Notes under the pieces: model-generated | Databases searched by the model: none | The model's input: only the letters and a program-made list of their open reading frames with translations | What the model was told of the DNA's origin: nothing | Assembly (NCBI GenBank): GCA_963794385.1 | Contig: CAWCDT010000003.1 | Coordinates: forward strand, 156,687-220,686 | Length of the DNA stretch: 64,000 nucleotides | Direction of reading: 5' to 3' | Source of the DNA: Gaiellasilicea sp963794385 | Lineage (GTDB): Bacteria > Actinomycetota > Thermoleophilia > Gaiellales > Gaiellaceae | Shown: in pieces, positions 1 to 9,002 of the stretch | Layout of the letters: each line of letters opens with the position of its first letter | Position numbering within the stretch: position 1 is the first letter of the stretch | Position numbers and translations under genes: made by a program

Positions 1-290
1 CGCCCACGAACGCCGCGTTCGCGAAGGTACCGAAGGCGACACTGGCAGCGCTGGCCAAGCAGCCCGCGCAGCTCAAGCGCGTCCTTCTCTATCACGTGGT
101 CGCCGGAAGGGTCACCGCGGCGAAGGTCGTGAAGCTCAAATCGGCGAAGACCCTCGCCGGGCCGACCGTCCGGGTCAGGGTCACGGGCAATACCGTCCGG
201 ATCAACACGGCGCGGGTCACGACCGCCGACGTGAAGGCGTCGAACGGTGTCGTGCACGTCATCGATCGCGTGCTGATCCCTCCGGCCTAG
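1..290 (+). CDS. fasciclin (FAS1) domain protein, C-terminal part only
   Basis: The gene enters from the left edge; the reading frame begins at base 3 and ends with TAG at 288-290. The visible part is the last ~95 residues of a FAS1 domain. It shows the conserved late-FAS1 order: an LLYHVVAG block, a variable beta region with VRVTGNTVRINTARV, and a closing NGVVHVIDRVLIPP segment. FAS1 proteins are secreted or surface adhesion-type proteins. The signal peptide and start lie outside the window, so localisation cannot be seen. It stops about 60 bases before the next gene on the same strand. The family call is confident; a specific role cannot be assigned. Confidence 0.85.
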   Translation, partial: PTNAAFAKVPKATLAALAKQPAQLKRVLLYHVVAGRVTAAKVVKLKSAKTLAGPTVRVRVTGNTVRINTARVTTADVKASNGVVHVIDRVLIPPA

Positions 291-349
291 GTGGAGATGT
301 CGCCCGCCGTCGCGCTCGGCCCCGCGCGGCGGCGGGCTACGCTCGCCTC

Positions 350-955
350 GTGAGCGACCACGCCGTCGAGATCTGGAGCGACTACATCTGACCGTTCTGC
401 CGCGCGAGCCAGCCGACGGCCGCGCAGCTCGAGCGCCGGTTCGGCGCCCGCGTCGAGTGGCTTCCGTTCGACCTCCATCCCGAATACCCGCCCGAGGGGA
501 TCCCGCGTGTGCAGTTGCTTGCACGCTACGGCGACCAGATGACGGACCACGTTCGCCGGTTCTTCGCCGAGCGCGGGCTCGAGTACAACCCGCATCCCGA
601 CGTCGTGCCGAACACGATGACCGCGCTGCGACTCGGCGAGCTCGCGCGCGATCTCGGCCGGCACGGCGACCTACACGATCGGTTGATGGACGCCTACTGG
701 GCCGGTGCGAAGAACATCGGGGACGAAGATGTGCTCCGTGAGGAGGCGGCCGCAGTAGGCCTCCCGCCCGCCGAGGTCGAGGACGTGCTCGGCAGCGACC
801 GCTACCGCGACCGCGTCGAGGCGTCAACACGTCAGGCATACGGCGTGGGCGCGAACGCCGTTCCCGCATTCGTGCTCGACCGGCGTCTGCTCGTCCTGGG
901 CGCTCAGCCGGTGGAGGTGTTCGAGCAGGCGTTCGAGCAGCTCGAGCCGGTGTGA
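350..955 (+). CDS. DsbA-family FrnE-like oxidoreductase, probable selenoprotein (UPFC active site)
   Basis: The frame runs from GTG at 350 to TGA at 953-955 and is interrupted only by an in-frame TGA at 389-391 (residue 14). Upstream reads VEIWSDYI and downstream PFCRASQPTAAQLERRFG, then LPFDLHPEYPPEGIPR, the standard start of the FrnE branch of thioredoxin-fold DsbA proteins. In that family the active site is CPxC; here TGA replaces the first, catalytic Cys, giving U-P-F-C, with resolving Cys at residue 17. The rest (about 201 aa in all, cis-Pro region NAVPAFVLD near the end) is intact. Sec insertion is inferred from position, intactness on both sides and the hairpin at 397-427. It shares its stop with the GTG start of the next gene (GTGA). 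No export signal is visible, so a cytosolic thiol-disulfide role is likely. Alternatives are a TGC-to-TGA sequence error or a true nonsense mutation. Confidence 0.75.
397..427 (+). promoter_or_regulatory. candidate bacterial SECIS hairpin of the FrnE-like selenoprotein
   Basis: It begins six bases after the TGA at 389-391, inside the coding sequence where bacterial SECIS elements sit. CTGC (397-400) pairs with GCAG (424-427); one C is bulged at 401; GCG (402-404) pairs with CGC (421-423); CGA (405-407) is a one-sided bulge; GCC (408-410) pairs with GGC (418-420); the apical loop AGCCGAC (411-417) contains a G about 24 bases past the TGA. The geometry resembles known bacterial SECIS elements, but GC-rich DNA folds readily, so this is supportive rather than decisive. 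Confidence 0.45.
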
Positions 956-1551
956 AGATCGTGGACGAAATCGCCGGCGCGGTGGGCTGGCTCGAGGAGG
1001 AGCGCGTCCAGCGAACCTCTCACGCCCTTGCCGCCGGCGGCCGCGTCTGGCTCGTCGACGTCGTCGACGACAAGATCCTCGAGGAGCGGGTGCGGGAACT
1101 CGGTGAGCCCGCCGCGGTCGTGCAGCTGCTCGACCGTCACAACCGCGACTGCGCCGCCGTCGCACGCCGGCTCGGTGTGCCCCACCACGTCGTGCCTCGG
1201 GAGCTGCCCGGCACGCCCTTCCGGCTCATACCGATCGTGCAGGGGCGCTGGTGGCGTGAGGTCGCTCTGTGGTGGGAGGAATCGCGGACCCTGGTCGTGG
1301 CAGACGCGCTCGGAACGATCCCGTTCTTCCGGGCCGGCGAAGAGCCGGTTGGCGTCCATCCGATGCTGCGGCTCCTTCGTGTCCCGCGGGCGCTCGCCGG
1401 GCTCGGGGTCGAGCACCTGCTGGTCGGTCACGGCGCCGGCTTGCACGGCGAGGCAGCCGGATCCGCCGTCGAGGAAGCGATTCGGACCGCGCGCCGAGCC
1501 ATCCCTCGCTGGCTCGCCGGCGTGCCCCGAATCGTTCGCAGCGGGTATTAG
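952..1551 (+). CDS. protein of unknown function, about 199 aa
   Basis: It starts with GTG at 952, overlapping the stop of the FrnE-like selenoprotein, so the two are probably translationally coupled. I do not recognise a named family with confidence. The protein is soluble (no clear membrane segment or signal peptide). It has a WLVDVVDD strand near residue 30, a WWREVALWWEESRTLVVADALG block in the middle and a GVEHLLVGHG motif near residue 165. The VVADALG and LLVGHG blocks followed by a short helix recall the end of metallo-beta-lactamase-like folds, but the HxHxDH motif is absent, so I leave the function open. Coupling to a thiol-redox protein hints at a shared task, which is inference only. 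Confidence 0.6.
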   Translation: MKIVDEIAGAVGWLEEERVQRTSHALAAGGRVWLVDVVDDKILEERVRELGEPAAVVQLLDRHNRDCAAVARRLGVPHHVVPRELPGTPFRLIPIVQGRWWREVALWWEESRTLVVADALGTIPFFRAGEEPVGVHPMLRLLRVPRALAGLGVEHLLVGHGAGLHGEAAGSAVEEAIRTARRAIPRWLAGVPRIVRSGY

Positions 1552-1638
1552 CCCGACGGTCGGAGCGGCCGGCGCCGGTCCGGCAGTTGATCCTGATTCG
1601 CGTGCGCGCGCCTGCGCGCGCGACGCCCACCACCCACC

Positions 1639-1659
1639 CCCCACCCTCGTTGGGTGGGG
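1639..1659. terminator. hairpin between convergent genes
   Basis: CCCCACCC (1639-1646), loop TCGTT, GGGTGGGG (1652-1659) forms a perfect 8-bp stem in the 231-base gap between the stop of the unknown gene (1551) and the convergent cofH stop (1783). No U-tract follows, as is common in high-GC actinobacteria. The rest of the gap holds an alternating GC/GCGC stretch around 1600-1625 and no recognisable gene. Confidence 0.55.
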
Positions 1660-1782
1660 CAAGGGTTGCGCATGAATGCGCACGACGACGTCACGCACAA
1701 CTCAATCTTGTGTGCCGATTTGTCCCCATCTCGGGGGCGCGGCCCGCCTGTCGGAGGCGAACGTCGCAGCCGCCACGCCGCC

Positions 1783-3111
1783 CTAGCGGGCGCGCGCGAG
1801 CAGGCCCGGACGAACGAGCCGGGGCGGCGCTGTCAGGCCGGCGTCGCGGATGGGCGGATTGAGCGTGTCCGCGAGCGGCGGCGCTGAAAGCGAAGCGGCA
1901 CGGCGTTCCGCGCCGGCATCGCCGTACAGCGTCGTCCGCTGGCGCGGCACGCGCCCGTTGGCGCGGATCAGCGCCTCCATCGCCTCGGGCGGCAGCTCCT
2001 GCCCGTGCTCGGAGCCGGCGGAGCGTGAGATCGACTCGTTCATCAGCGTGCCGCCGAGGTCGTTGACGCCGGCGCGCAGCGCAGCCGCGATCCCCTCGGG
2101 GCCGAGCTTCACCCACGACGCCTGAATGTTCGTGAACGCCGGGTGGAGTGCCAGCCGCGCCACGGCGTGCATGAGGAGCGACTCGCCGAAGGTCGGCCCC
2201 GACCGCGCCTGCCCCTTGAGCCACATCGGCGCCTCCATGTGCACGAATGGCAGCGGCACGAACTCCGTGAAGCCGGTACTGCCGTTCGCGACGCTGCGCT
2301 GCTGCTGCTCGCGAGCCCGCAGCAAGTGCCGTGCCCAGTGCTCGGGCCGCTCGACGTGCCCGAACATGATCGTCACGTTCGAGCGGAGTCCCACGCGGTG
2401 CGCGGCGGCGTGCACCTCGAGCCACTGGTCGGTCGTGACTTTGTCCGGGCAGATCACCGCGCGGACCTCGTCGTCGAGGATCTCGGCGGCAGTGCCCGGC
2501 AGCGAGCCGAGCCCGAGCGAGCGCAGTCGCGCCAGGTAGTCCTCGAGCGGGAGGCCGAGCGTCGCCGCGCCCTGCCAGACCTCGAGCGCCGAGAACGCGT
2601 GGATGTGGATGTCTGGCACCTCGGCCCGGATCGCTTCGACCACCGAGGCGTAGTAGTCGCCGGTGAAGGCCGGGTGGATGCCGCCCTGGAGGCAGACCTC
2701 GGTCGCGCCCCGACGCCAGGCTTCGCGCGATCGCCGCACGATCTCGTCGAGCGGCACGAGGTACGGAGCGCCGCGCAGGTTCGCCGCCAGCCGTCCCTTC
2801 GAGAAGGCGCAGAAGCCGCAGCGGAAGTAACAGACGTTCGTGTACTGGATGTTGCGTGTGACGACGTAGCTGACCTCGTCGCCGCACACCTCGCGCCGGA
2901 GCTGGTCGGCGGCGGCGAAGACACGCTGCCGCTCGTCGCCGCGCGCCCGGAAGAGGCGCACCAGCTCGTCCTCGCCCAGCTCCACCGCGGTGTCCACCGG
3001 CAGCGCGTCGCGGGCGACGACGAACGGCACGCCGCCGCGCTCACCGGGATGCCAGCCGTCTTCACGGGCGAGGCCGAGCGCGTCGGAGGCGCGCAGGACG
3101 TGCGGCAGCAC
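1783..3111 (-). CDS. cofH: FO synthase subunit 2 (CofH), radical SAM
   Basis: CofH joins tyrosine-derived material to 5-amino-6-(D-ribitylamino)uracil; with CofG it makes FO, the deazaflavin chromophore of coenzyme F420. The radical-SAM cluster motif CYFRCGFCAF lies near residue 93, followed by GGIHP and the later ASWVKLGPEG and GGTLMNESISRSAG blocks typical of CofH. The frame opens at a GTG (3111) inside the end of cofG, 50 bases before the cofG stop. Its first residues (LPHVLRASDALGLAREDGWHPGE) look like the linker between the two halves of the fused actinobacterial FbiC. So cofG and cofH may be one bifunctional gene split by a single-base indel near 3115. The last ~30 residues are low-complexity. 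Confidence 0.9.
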   Translation of the reverse strand: MLPHVLRASDALGLAREDGWHPGERGGVPFVVARDALPVDTAVELGEDELVRLFRARGDERQRVFAAADQLRREVCGDEVSYVVTRNIQYTNVCYFRCGFCAFSKGRLAANLRGAPYLVPLDEIVRRSREAWRRGATEVCLQGGIHPAFTGDYYASVVEAIRAEVPDIHIHAFSALEVWQGAATLGLPLEDYLARLRSLGLGSLPGTAAEILDDEVRAVICPDKVTTDQWLEVHAAAHRVGLRSNVTIMFGHVERPEHWARHLLRAREQQQRSVANGSTGFTEFVPLPFVHMEAPMWLKGQARSGPTFGESLLMHAVARLALHPAFTNIQASWVKLGPEGIAAALRAGVNDLGGTLMNESISRSAGSEHGQELPPEAMEALIRANGRVPRQRTTLYGDAGAERRAASLSAPPLADTLNPPIRDAGLTAPPRLVRPGLLARAR

Positions 3112-4141
3112 GGTCGCGGTCGAGCCACGCCGAACCCACGTACCCGGGATAGACCGGCAGCCTCGCGGCGAGCTCGAGCGATCGCGACCTCGTTGCTCGA
3201 GCGAGCCTGGCCACGTCGGGCCACGGCGCCTCGGGATTGACGTGGTCGATCGTGACGGGACTGATGCCGCCCCAGTCGTCGATGCCGGCGTCGAGCAGGC
3301 GCGGAAAGTCGTCGTAGGCGAGGTTCGGCGGTGCCTGCACGGACACGTCCGCGGGCAGGACGAGCCGCGCCGCGGCGATCGTCCAGAGGTGCTCGTCGAG
3401 GCTCGGCTCGGGGTGCGCCGCCATCCGCGTGCCCGGCTTGGCGCGGAAGTTCTGGACGATCACCTCCTGGAGGTGGCCGTGCCGCTCGTGCAGCGCGCGC
3501 AGAGCGCCGAGCGCCTCCAGCCGCTCGGCGCGGGTCTCGCCGATCCCGATCAGGATCCCACTGGTGAACGGGATCCGAAGCTCGCCGGCGAGCTCGATCG
3601 TCTCGAGCCGGCGTGCCGGCACCTTGTCAGGCGACGCCCAGTGCGGACCGCCCTTCGCCGAGAGCCGGTCGGAGACAGTCTCGAGCATGAGGCCCATCGA
3701 CGCCGAGACGGGCCGGAGCTCCGCCAGCTCGGCCCGGCTCATCACGCCCGGGTTCAGGTGCGGCAGCAGCCCCGTCTCCTCGAGGACGAGCTTCGCCACG
3801 CGGCCGAGGTACTCGAGCGTCGTCTCGCAGCCGAGCGCCGCGAGCTCCGCCCGCGCCACCTTGTAGCGCAGCTCCGGCTTGTCGCCCAGTGTGAAGAGCG
3901 CCTCGGTGCATCCAGCCGCCGCGCCGGCGCGCGCGACCGCGAGCACCTCCTCCTCGGTCATGAAGGCGCGCTCGCCCCGCCGGGGCGGCCGCGCGAACGT
4001 GCAGTAGCCGCAGACGTCGCGGCAGAGGGTCGTCAGCGGGATGAAGACCTTGGGCGAGTAGGTGACGAGCCCGCCGCCCTTCCGCCGCTCGCGGGCGGCG
4101 GCGAGCAGCTCCTCGAGCGGCGCGTCGAGCAGGCCCTCCAT
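3062..4141 (-). CDS. cofG: FO synthase subunit 1 (CofG), radical SAM
   Basis: CofG is the radical-SAM half of FO synthase, which cyclises the deazaflavin ring. The protein starts MEGLLDAPLEELLAAARERR and has the cluster motif CRDVCGYCTF near residue 39. GETRAERLEAL, EVIVQNFRAKPGT and DDWGGISPVTIDHVNPE blocks follow in the order expected for CofG. The last real family match is YVGSAWLD; the final ~20 residues are Arg/Ala-rich and unlike CofG, while the matching continuation lies in the cofH frame. This supports an original CofG-CofH fusion (FbiC type) interrupted by an indel near 3115, though separate translation from the overlapping GTG is possible. The F420 product has a local client in the luciferase-like oxidoreductase at 22516-23514. 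Confidence 0.9.
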   Translation of the reverse strand: MEGLLDAPLEELLAAARERRKGGGLVTYSPKVFIPLTTLCRDVCGYCTFARPPRRGERAFMTEEEVLAVARAGAAAGCTEALFTLGDKPELRYKVARAELAALGCETTLEYLGRVAKLVLEETGLLPHLNPGVMSRAELAELRPVSASMGLMLETVSDRLSAKGGPHWASPDKVPARRLETIELAGELRIPFTSGILIGIGETRAERLEALGALRALHERHGHLQEVIVQNFRAKPGTRMAAHPEPSLDEHLWTIAAARLVLPADVSVQAPPNLAYDDFPRLLDAGIDDWGGISPVTIDHVNPEAPWPDVARLARATRSRSLELAARLPVYPGYVGSAWLDRDRAAARPARLRRARPRP

Positions 4142-4161
4142 CCACGAGACCTTAGACAGCG

Positions 4162-4185
4162 AGGGCCGGCGTCGTCGCCGGCCCT
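4162..4185 (-). terminator. hairpin after the LIV-type binding protein gene
   Basis: AGGGCCGGCG (4162-4171), loop TCGT, CGCCGGCCCT (4176-4185) is a perfect 10-bp stem. It lies just past the stop (4208) of the minus-strand binding-protein gene and before the cofG start at 4141, so it should separate the transporter operon from cofG/H. A very similar hairpin follows the second binding-protein gene at 29786-29811. Confidence 0.7.
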
Positions 4186-4207
4186 TCGCCGCCTCGAAAC
4201 GTGTCGT

Positions 4208-5431
4208 CTAGCTCGCGCGGTAGCCCCAGAGGCCACCGAAGCTCTGCCAGCTCCCCTTCGACCAGCGTTGCAGCAGCGACTGTTCGATCGGGAAGCGCTC
4301 GGTCGCGGTCGTCTTGATCGCGATACCCGGGAGCAGGAACGGATTCGACGCGTCAGTGAGCTGTCGCGTCTGCGCCATCACGGCCGCGCGCGTCGGCGTC
4401 TTCCCCGCCGCCTTCAGCACGCGCACCGCCTCGTAGGCCGCGGACATGCCGTAGACGTGGTAGACGTCCTTCACGTTCGCACCCTTGGCGTAGCGGGCCA
4501 TGACCGTGCGATAGAGCTCGATGGCCGGGTCGTTGCGCCACTTCGCGTCGGTCGGGTCCTTCAGGAAGACGATCGAGATCGAGTTCTCGACCGCCTTGTT
4601 GGAGCCGCCCTCGGAGGCGAGCGTCATGACATTCGAGGCGCTCGAGACGGAGTTGTTGATGATCAGCGGCCGCCACCCGAGCCGGTTTGCGAAGACGTAA
4701 CCCTGGATCGCGAACGGCGGCGTCGCGAAGAGCGCGAGCACGTCGGCGCCCGATGCCTTCAGCTTCGCCACCTGGGACTGGACGTCGGTCGCGGTCACCT
4801 CGTACGGCTGCGCGGCGACGACCTTCACCTTCGAGCGGGCGATGCCTTGCTTCAGGCCGGCCATCAGGTCCTTGCCGTAGTCGTCGTTCTGGAGCAGCAC
4901 CGCGACCTTCGCCCCGGGCTTCGAGCGGGCCAGGTACTTGCCGTAGATCCACCCTTCGGCGCGGTAGCTCGGCTGGAAGCCGATCGTCCACGGGAACTCC
5001 TTGTAGTCGCGTCCGAACGTCGTCGCGCCGGAGGCGACGAAGAGCTGCGGCACCCTGCTCGCGTTCAGGTACGCGCGCGTGGCGACGTTGTGCTCCGTGC
5101 CGAGCGAGTTGAAGATCGCGAAGACCTTGTCCTGCTCGACGAGCTGGCGCGTCGCGGTGACCGTCTGCGACGGGTTGTAGGCGTCGTCGACGACCTTGTA
5201 GGTGATCGAGCGCCCGTTGACGCCGCCGCGGTCGTTGACGTATCTGAAGTAGGCGTTCGCGCCGCGCGCGACCGATGCATACGCCGTAGCGGTGCCGGAG
5301 AGCGGCGACGTGCCGCCGAGGAGGATCGTCTTGCCCGTGATTCCGGGATCGGCGCTCGTCGCCGCCGTGGCGCCGGTCGCGAGCGCGCCCACGAGGACGA
5401 GCATGGCAAGGACGACTCTGGAACTGCGCAT
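4208..5431 (-). CDS. branched-chain amino-acid-type ABC transporter substrate-binding protein
   Basis: Periplasmic-binding-type protein (Peripla_BP_6 family) that captures substrate outside the membrane for the adjacent LivH/M/F/G. I place the start at ATG 5431, which gives a clean signal peptide (MRSSRVVLAMLVLVGALATGATA) over a TTG 15 bases upstream. The mature protein opens PGITGKTILLGGTSPLSGTA and continues with GANAYFRYVNDRGGVNGRSI and a VEQDKVFAIFNSLGTEHN block. This is the family's first-lobe order; the length of about 407 aa is usual. It is the last gene of the five-gene minus-strand operon and is closed by the hairpin at 4162-4185. The substrate (Leu/Ile/Val, amide or aromatic acid) cannot be told from sequence. 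It is a clear paralogue of the protein at 29835-31097. Confidence 0.9.
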   Translation of the reverse strand: MRSSRVVLAMLVLVGALATGATAATSADPGITGKTILLGGTSPLSGTATAYASVARGANAYFRYVNDRGGVNGRSITYKVVDDAYNPSQTVTATRQLVEQDKVFAIFNSLGTEHNVATRAYLNASRVPQLFVASGATTFGRDYKEFPWTIGFQPSYRAEGWIYGKYLARSKPGAKVAVLLQNDDYGKDLMAGLKQGIARSKVKVVAAQPYEVTATDVQSQVAKLKASGADVLALFATPPFAIQGYVFANRLGWRPLIINNSVSSASNVMTLASEGGSNKAVENSISIVFLKDPTDAKWRNDPAIELYRTVMARYAKGANVKDVYHVYGMSAAYEAVRVLKAAGKTPTRAAVMAQTRQLTDASNPFLLPGIAIKTTATERFPIEQSLLQRWSKGSWQSFGGLWGYRAS

Positions 5432-5464
5432 GAAAAGGATGCTCAATTCGGGTCGAAAACTGGG

Positions 5465-6589
5465 CTAGCGCACCCGATGGTAGCCGCGAGTTGTGAGCGA
5501 CTTGAGACTGCGGATGAGGCTGGCCGCACCGCCCGGGAAGGCGAGCATGATCAGGATCAGCACGACGCCGAACGCAACCGCCGGCGCACCCGGCGCGTCC
5601 GTGTCGATGTCGCCGAGCCCCGGCACGAAGTCCGGAATCACGTCCTCCATCTGCTGCGCCCACTCGATCTGCATGAAGTGGATGAAGATCGCGCCGAAGA
5701 CGAGCGGCCAGAGCGAGCCGAGCCCGCCGACGACGACGCCGACGAGCAGGAAGATCGAGAGCGCGATCGGGAACGTGTCCGGATTCACGAAGGTCGTCGC
5801 GATCGCGAGCAGCGACCCGGCCACTCCGGCGTAGGCGGCGCTGATCGCGAACGCGAGCGTCTTGTAGCGGGCGAGGTCGACGCCCGACGACGCAGCCGCG
5901 AGCTCACTGTCGCGCACCGCCCGGAGCGAGCGCCCGAAGCGGCCGCGGAGCATCAGCCACGCGGCCCCGAAGAACACGAGCGCGAGCGTCCAGGAAAGGT
6001 AGTAGAGCCATTCGTTGAAGGTCGGAATCTCGAGCCCGAGGATGCGGATCGGCTCGGTGATCGTCTCGAAGGTGATCGGGTCCGTCGTCTCGGTCGGACG
6101 CGTGCGCCCCTCGACGTCGAACAGGTTGATGCCGCCGCTGCCGCCGGTGAACTCGTCGAACTTCCTGACGATCGCCGGCGAGGCGACCGCAATCGCGAAG
6201 GTGGCCAGCGCGAGGTAGATGCCGCTCAGGCGCAGGGCCGGGATGCCGAAGAGGAAACCGACCACACCGGCGACGAGCCCGGCGACCGGGATCGTCCAGA
6301 TGTCCCGCATGTCGTTCGTGAATGCGTGGCCCGCGAGCTCGAGTGGGGGACTCTGGTTGGACATCAGGATCCCCGTCGTGTAGCCGCCGATCAGCATGAA
6401 GGCGCCGTGGCCGAGGGAGATCTGCCCGGTGATGCCGGTGAGCAGCTGCAGCCCGAGCAGGGCGATGAAGTAGATGCCGACGTAGGCGAACTGCTGGGCG
6501 CGGAAGTCGCTGACGAAGCGCGGCAGCAGGAACACGGCCACGGCCGCCAGGGCGAAGATCCCGTAGTTGACGAGGTCGCGCCGTTTCAC
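5465..6589 (-). CDS. livM: branched-chain amino-acid-type ABC transporter permease (LivM)
   Basis: Integral membrane permease forming the channel together with LivH. The start is GTG 6589, overlapping the livH stop (GTGA); an open frame continues upstream only as an overlap with livH. The ~374-residue protein has about ten hydrophobic segments. Near the start it carries the LivM signature LQLLTGITGQISLGHGAFMLIGGYTTG, and in the middle FGRSLRAVRDSELAAASSGVDLARYK, the loop that contacts the ATPases. An insertion around residues 165-200 (GGINLFDVEGRTRPTE and following) is hydrophilic and probably external. The tight gene overlaps make an operon with livG, livF, livH and the binding protein very likely. 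Confidence 0.9.
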   Translation of the reverse strand: MKRRDLVNYGIFALAAVAVFLLPRFVSDFRAQQFAYVGIYFIALLGLQLLTGITGQISLGHGAFMLIGGYTTGILMSNQSPPLELAGHAFTNDMRDIWTIPVAGLVAGVVGFLFGIPALRLSGIYLALATFAIAVASPAIVRKFDEFTGGSGGINLFDVEGRTRPTETTDPITFETITEPIRILGLEIPTFNEWLYYLSWTLALVFFGAAWLMLRGRFGRSLRAVRDSELAAASSGVDLARYKTLAFAISAAYAGVAGSLLAIATTFVNPDTFPIALSIFLLVGVVVGGLGSLWPLVFGAIFIHFMQIEWAQQMEDVIPDFVPGLGDIDTDAPGAPAVAFGVVLILIMLAFPGGAASLIRSLKSLTTRGYHRVR

Positions 6590-7469
6590 ACGCGCTTCAC
6601 CACAGGCTTGCCGAACAGGCCGGCCGGACGGACGAGCAGGACGACGAGGATGATCAGGAGCGCGACCGGGAGCCGCAGGTCGGAGCCGACGAAGTCGACG
6701 TACGAGCTGATCAGGTTCAGGCCGACGCCGAGTATGAGGCCTCCGGCGATGGCGCCGACGGGGGAATCGATGCCGCCGAGCACCGCCGCCGCGAAGGCGT
6801 AGATGAGGGTGGCCTGCATCATGTTCGGATCGAGGAAGAGGGTCGGCGCCGCCAGCATTCCGGAGACCGCGCCGAGCATTGCCGCGAGGCCCCAGCCGAT
6901 TGCGAGCATCCAGCTGACGCGGACGCCGACGAGCCGACTCGCCTCCGGGTTGAGCGCGGATGCACGCAGTGCCAGCCCGGTCTTCGTGAACTGGAAGAAC
7001 GCCCACAGGAGGGCGACGAGCACGAGCACGACCGCGAAGGTGCCCACGTCCTGCTGGGAGATCGAGACGCCGCCGATCTGCCAGGTCTCGTTCGGGAACG
7101 GGCTCGGGAACGAGCGGATCTCCGCCGACCAGATCAGGCTGGCAAGTCCGTTGAACACGAGCACGAGCCCGATCGTCATGATCACGATCGTCAGGACGGA
7201 CGAGCGCTCGACCGGGTGGATGACAACCCGGTGGACGCCGAGCCCGAGCACGAAGGCGAAGACGAGCGTCGCGACGAACGCGGGCCAGTACGACCAGCCG
7301 TGGTTCGCGGTCAGGGTCCAGGCGATGTACGTCGTGAACATCGCCATCTCGCCCTGGGCGAAGTTGATCACGCCCGTCGCCCGGTGGATCAGGACGAGCG
7401 CGAGCGCCAGCGAGGCGTAGATGGAGCCGGTGGCCAGCCCCGCGACGACCTGCTGAAAGAAATCGGCCA

Positions 7470-7470
<1 letters not shown>
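6586..7470 (-). CDS. livH: branched-chain amino-acid-type ABC transporter permease (LivH)
   Basis: Second membrane subunit of the LIV-type importer, 294 aa, with eight or so transmembrane stretches. The family signature near the N-terminus is present (GLATGSIYASLALALVLIHRATGVINFAQGEMAMFTTY). The central FTKTGLALRASALNPEASRLVGV segment is the coupling-loop region, and LGGIDSPVGAIAGGLILG precedes the last helices. ATG 7470 touches the livF stop by one base, and the 3' end overlaps livM by four. There are no signs of damage. Confidence 0.92.
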
Positions 7471-8160
<690 letters not shown>

Positions 8161-8174
<14 letters not shown>

Positions 8175-8937
8175 CCGGCTCCCCGGGGTCGTCCTGCGGC
8201 GGCGCGGCGTCGTGCTGCGGCGGCCCGGTCTCGTCGGTGCCGAGGTACGCCTCGATCACGGCGGGGTTGGCGCGCACCTCGCCGGGGCTGCCGTCCGCGA
8301 TCTTGCGGCCGAAGTTCAGCACGTTGACGTGGTCCGAGATCCCCATCACGAGGTTCATGTGGTGCTCGACGAGGAGCACGGTCAGCTTCCGGTCGTCGCG
8401 GATCTGGCGGATGAAACGACCGAGCTCCTCGACCTCCTCGTGGCTGAGGCCGCCGGCCGGCTCGTCAAGGAGGAGCAGCGTCGGCTGCGAGACGAGCGCG
8501 CGCGCGAGCTCGACCCGCTTCAGCGTCCCGAACGGCAGCCCTGCGACGGGTCGCTGCGCGATCGACCCGAGCCCGACGTAGTCGATCACCTCGAGCGCCT
8601 CCTCGTCGGCCGCGCGGCCGCGCGTGTGCGCGCCGACGAGGACGTTGTCGAGCACCGTCATCGTCTTGAAGAGCTCGACGTTCTGGAACGTGCGGGCGAT
8701 GCCTCGCCGGATGATCCCGTGGACCGGTGTCTTGAGCAGGGTCTCGCCGGCGTACTCGACCTCGCCCTCGTTCGGCGTGTAGAGCCGCGTGATCACGTTG
8801 AAGGCCGTCGTCTTGCCGGCGCCGTTCGGGCCGATCAAGCCGACGATCTGGCCCTCGCGGACGTCGAACGAGACCCCGTCGAGGGCGACGATCCCGCCGA
8901 ACCGGCGAGTGACGTTCCGCAGCGAGAGCAGGGCCAT
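8161..8937 (-). CDS. livG: branched-chain amino-acid-type ABC transporter ATPase (LivG)
   Basis: First gene of the minus-strand LIV operon, 258 aa. Walker A GPNGAGKTT near residue 38, signature LPFGTLKRVELARALVSQP (the LivG variant of LSGGQ) and Walker B LLLLDEPAGGLSHEE are visible, followed by LLVEHHMNLVM. A C-terminal Pro/Asp/Gln-rich tail of ~20 residues extends past the usual end. The 65-base gap to the divergent desaturase gene should hold the operon promoter; I could not pick a convincing -10/-35. Confidence 0.93.
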
Positions 8938-9002
8938 CGAGTGCGCGGAGCATAAGCAGGGCGGCAGGACGGGCGCAAAAAGGACCGCTACCCTCCGCAG
9001 CG

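Noticed and set aside
2990..6802. A 1270-codon open frame on the plus strand
   Set aside because: It is Arg-rich antisense shadow of cofG, the LIV binding protein and livM; high GC makes long spurious frames common and the minus-strand genes have clear family motifs.
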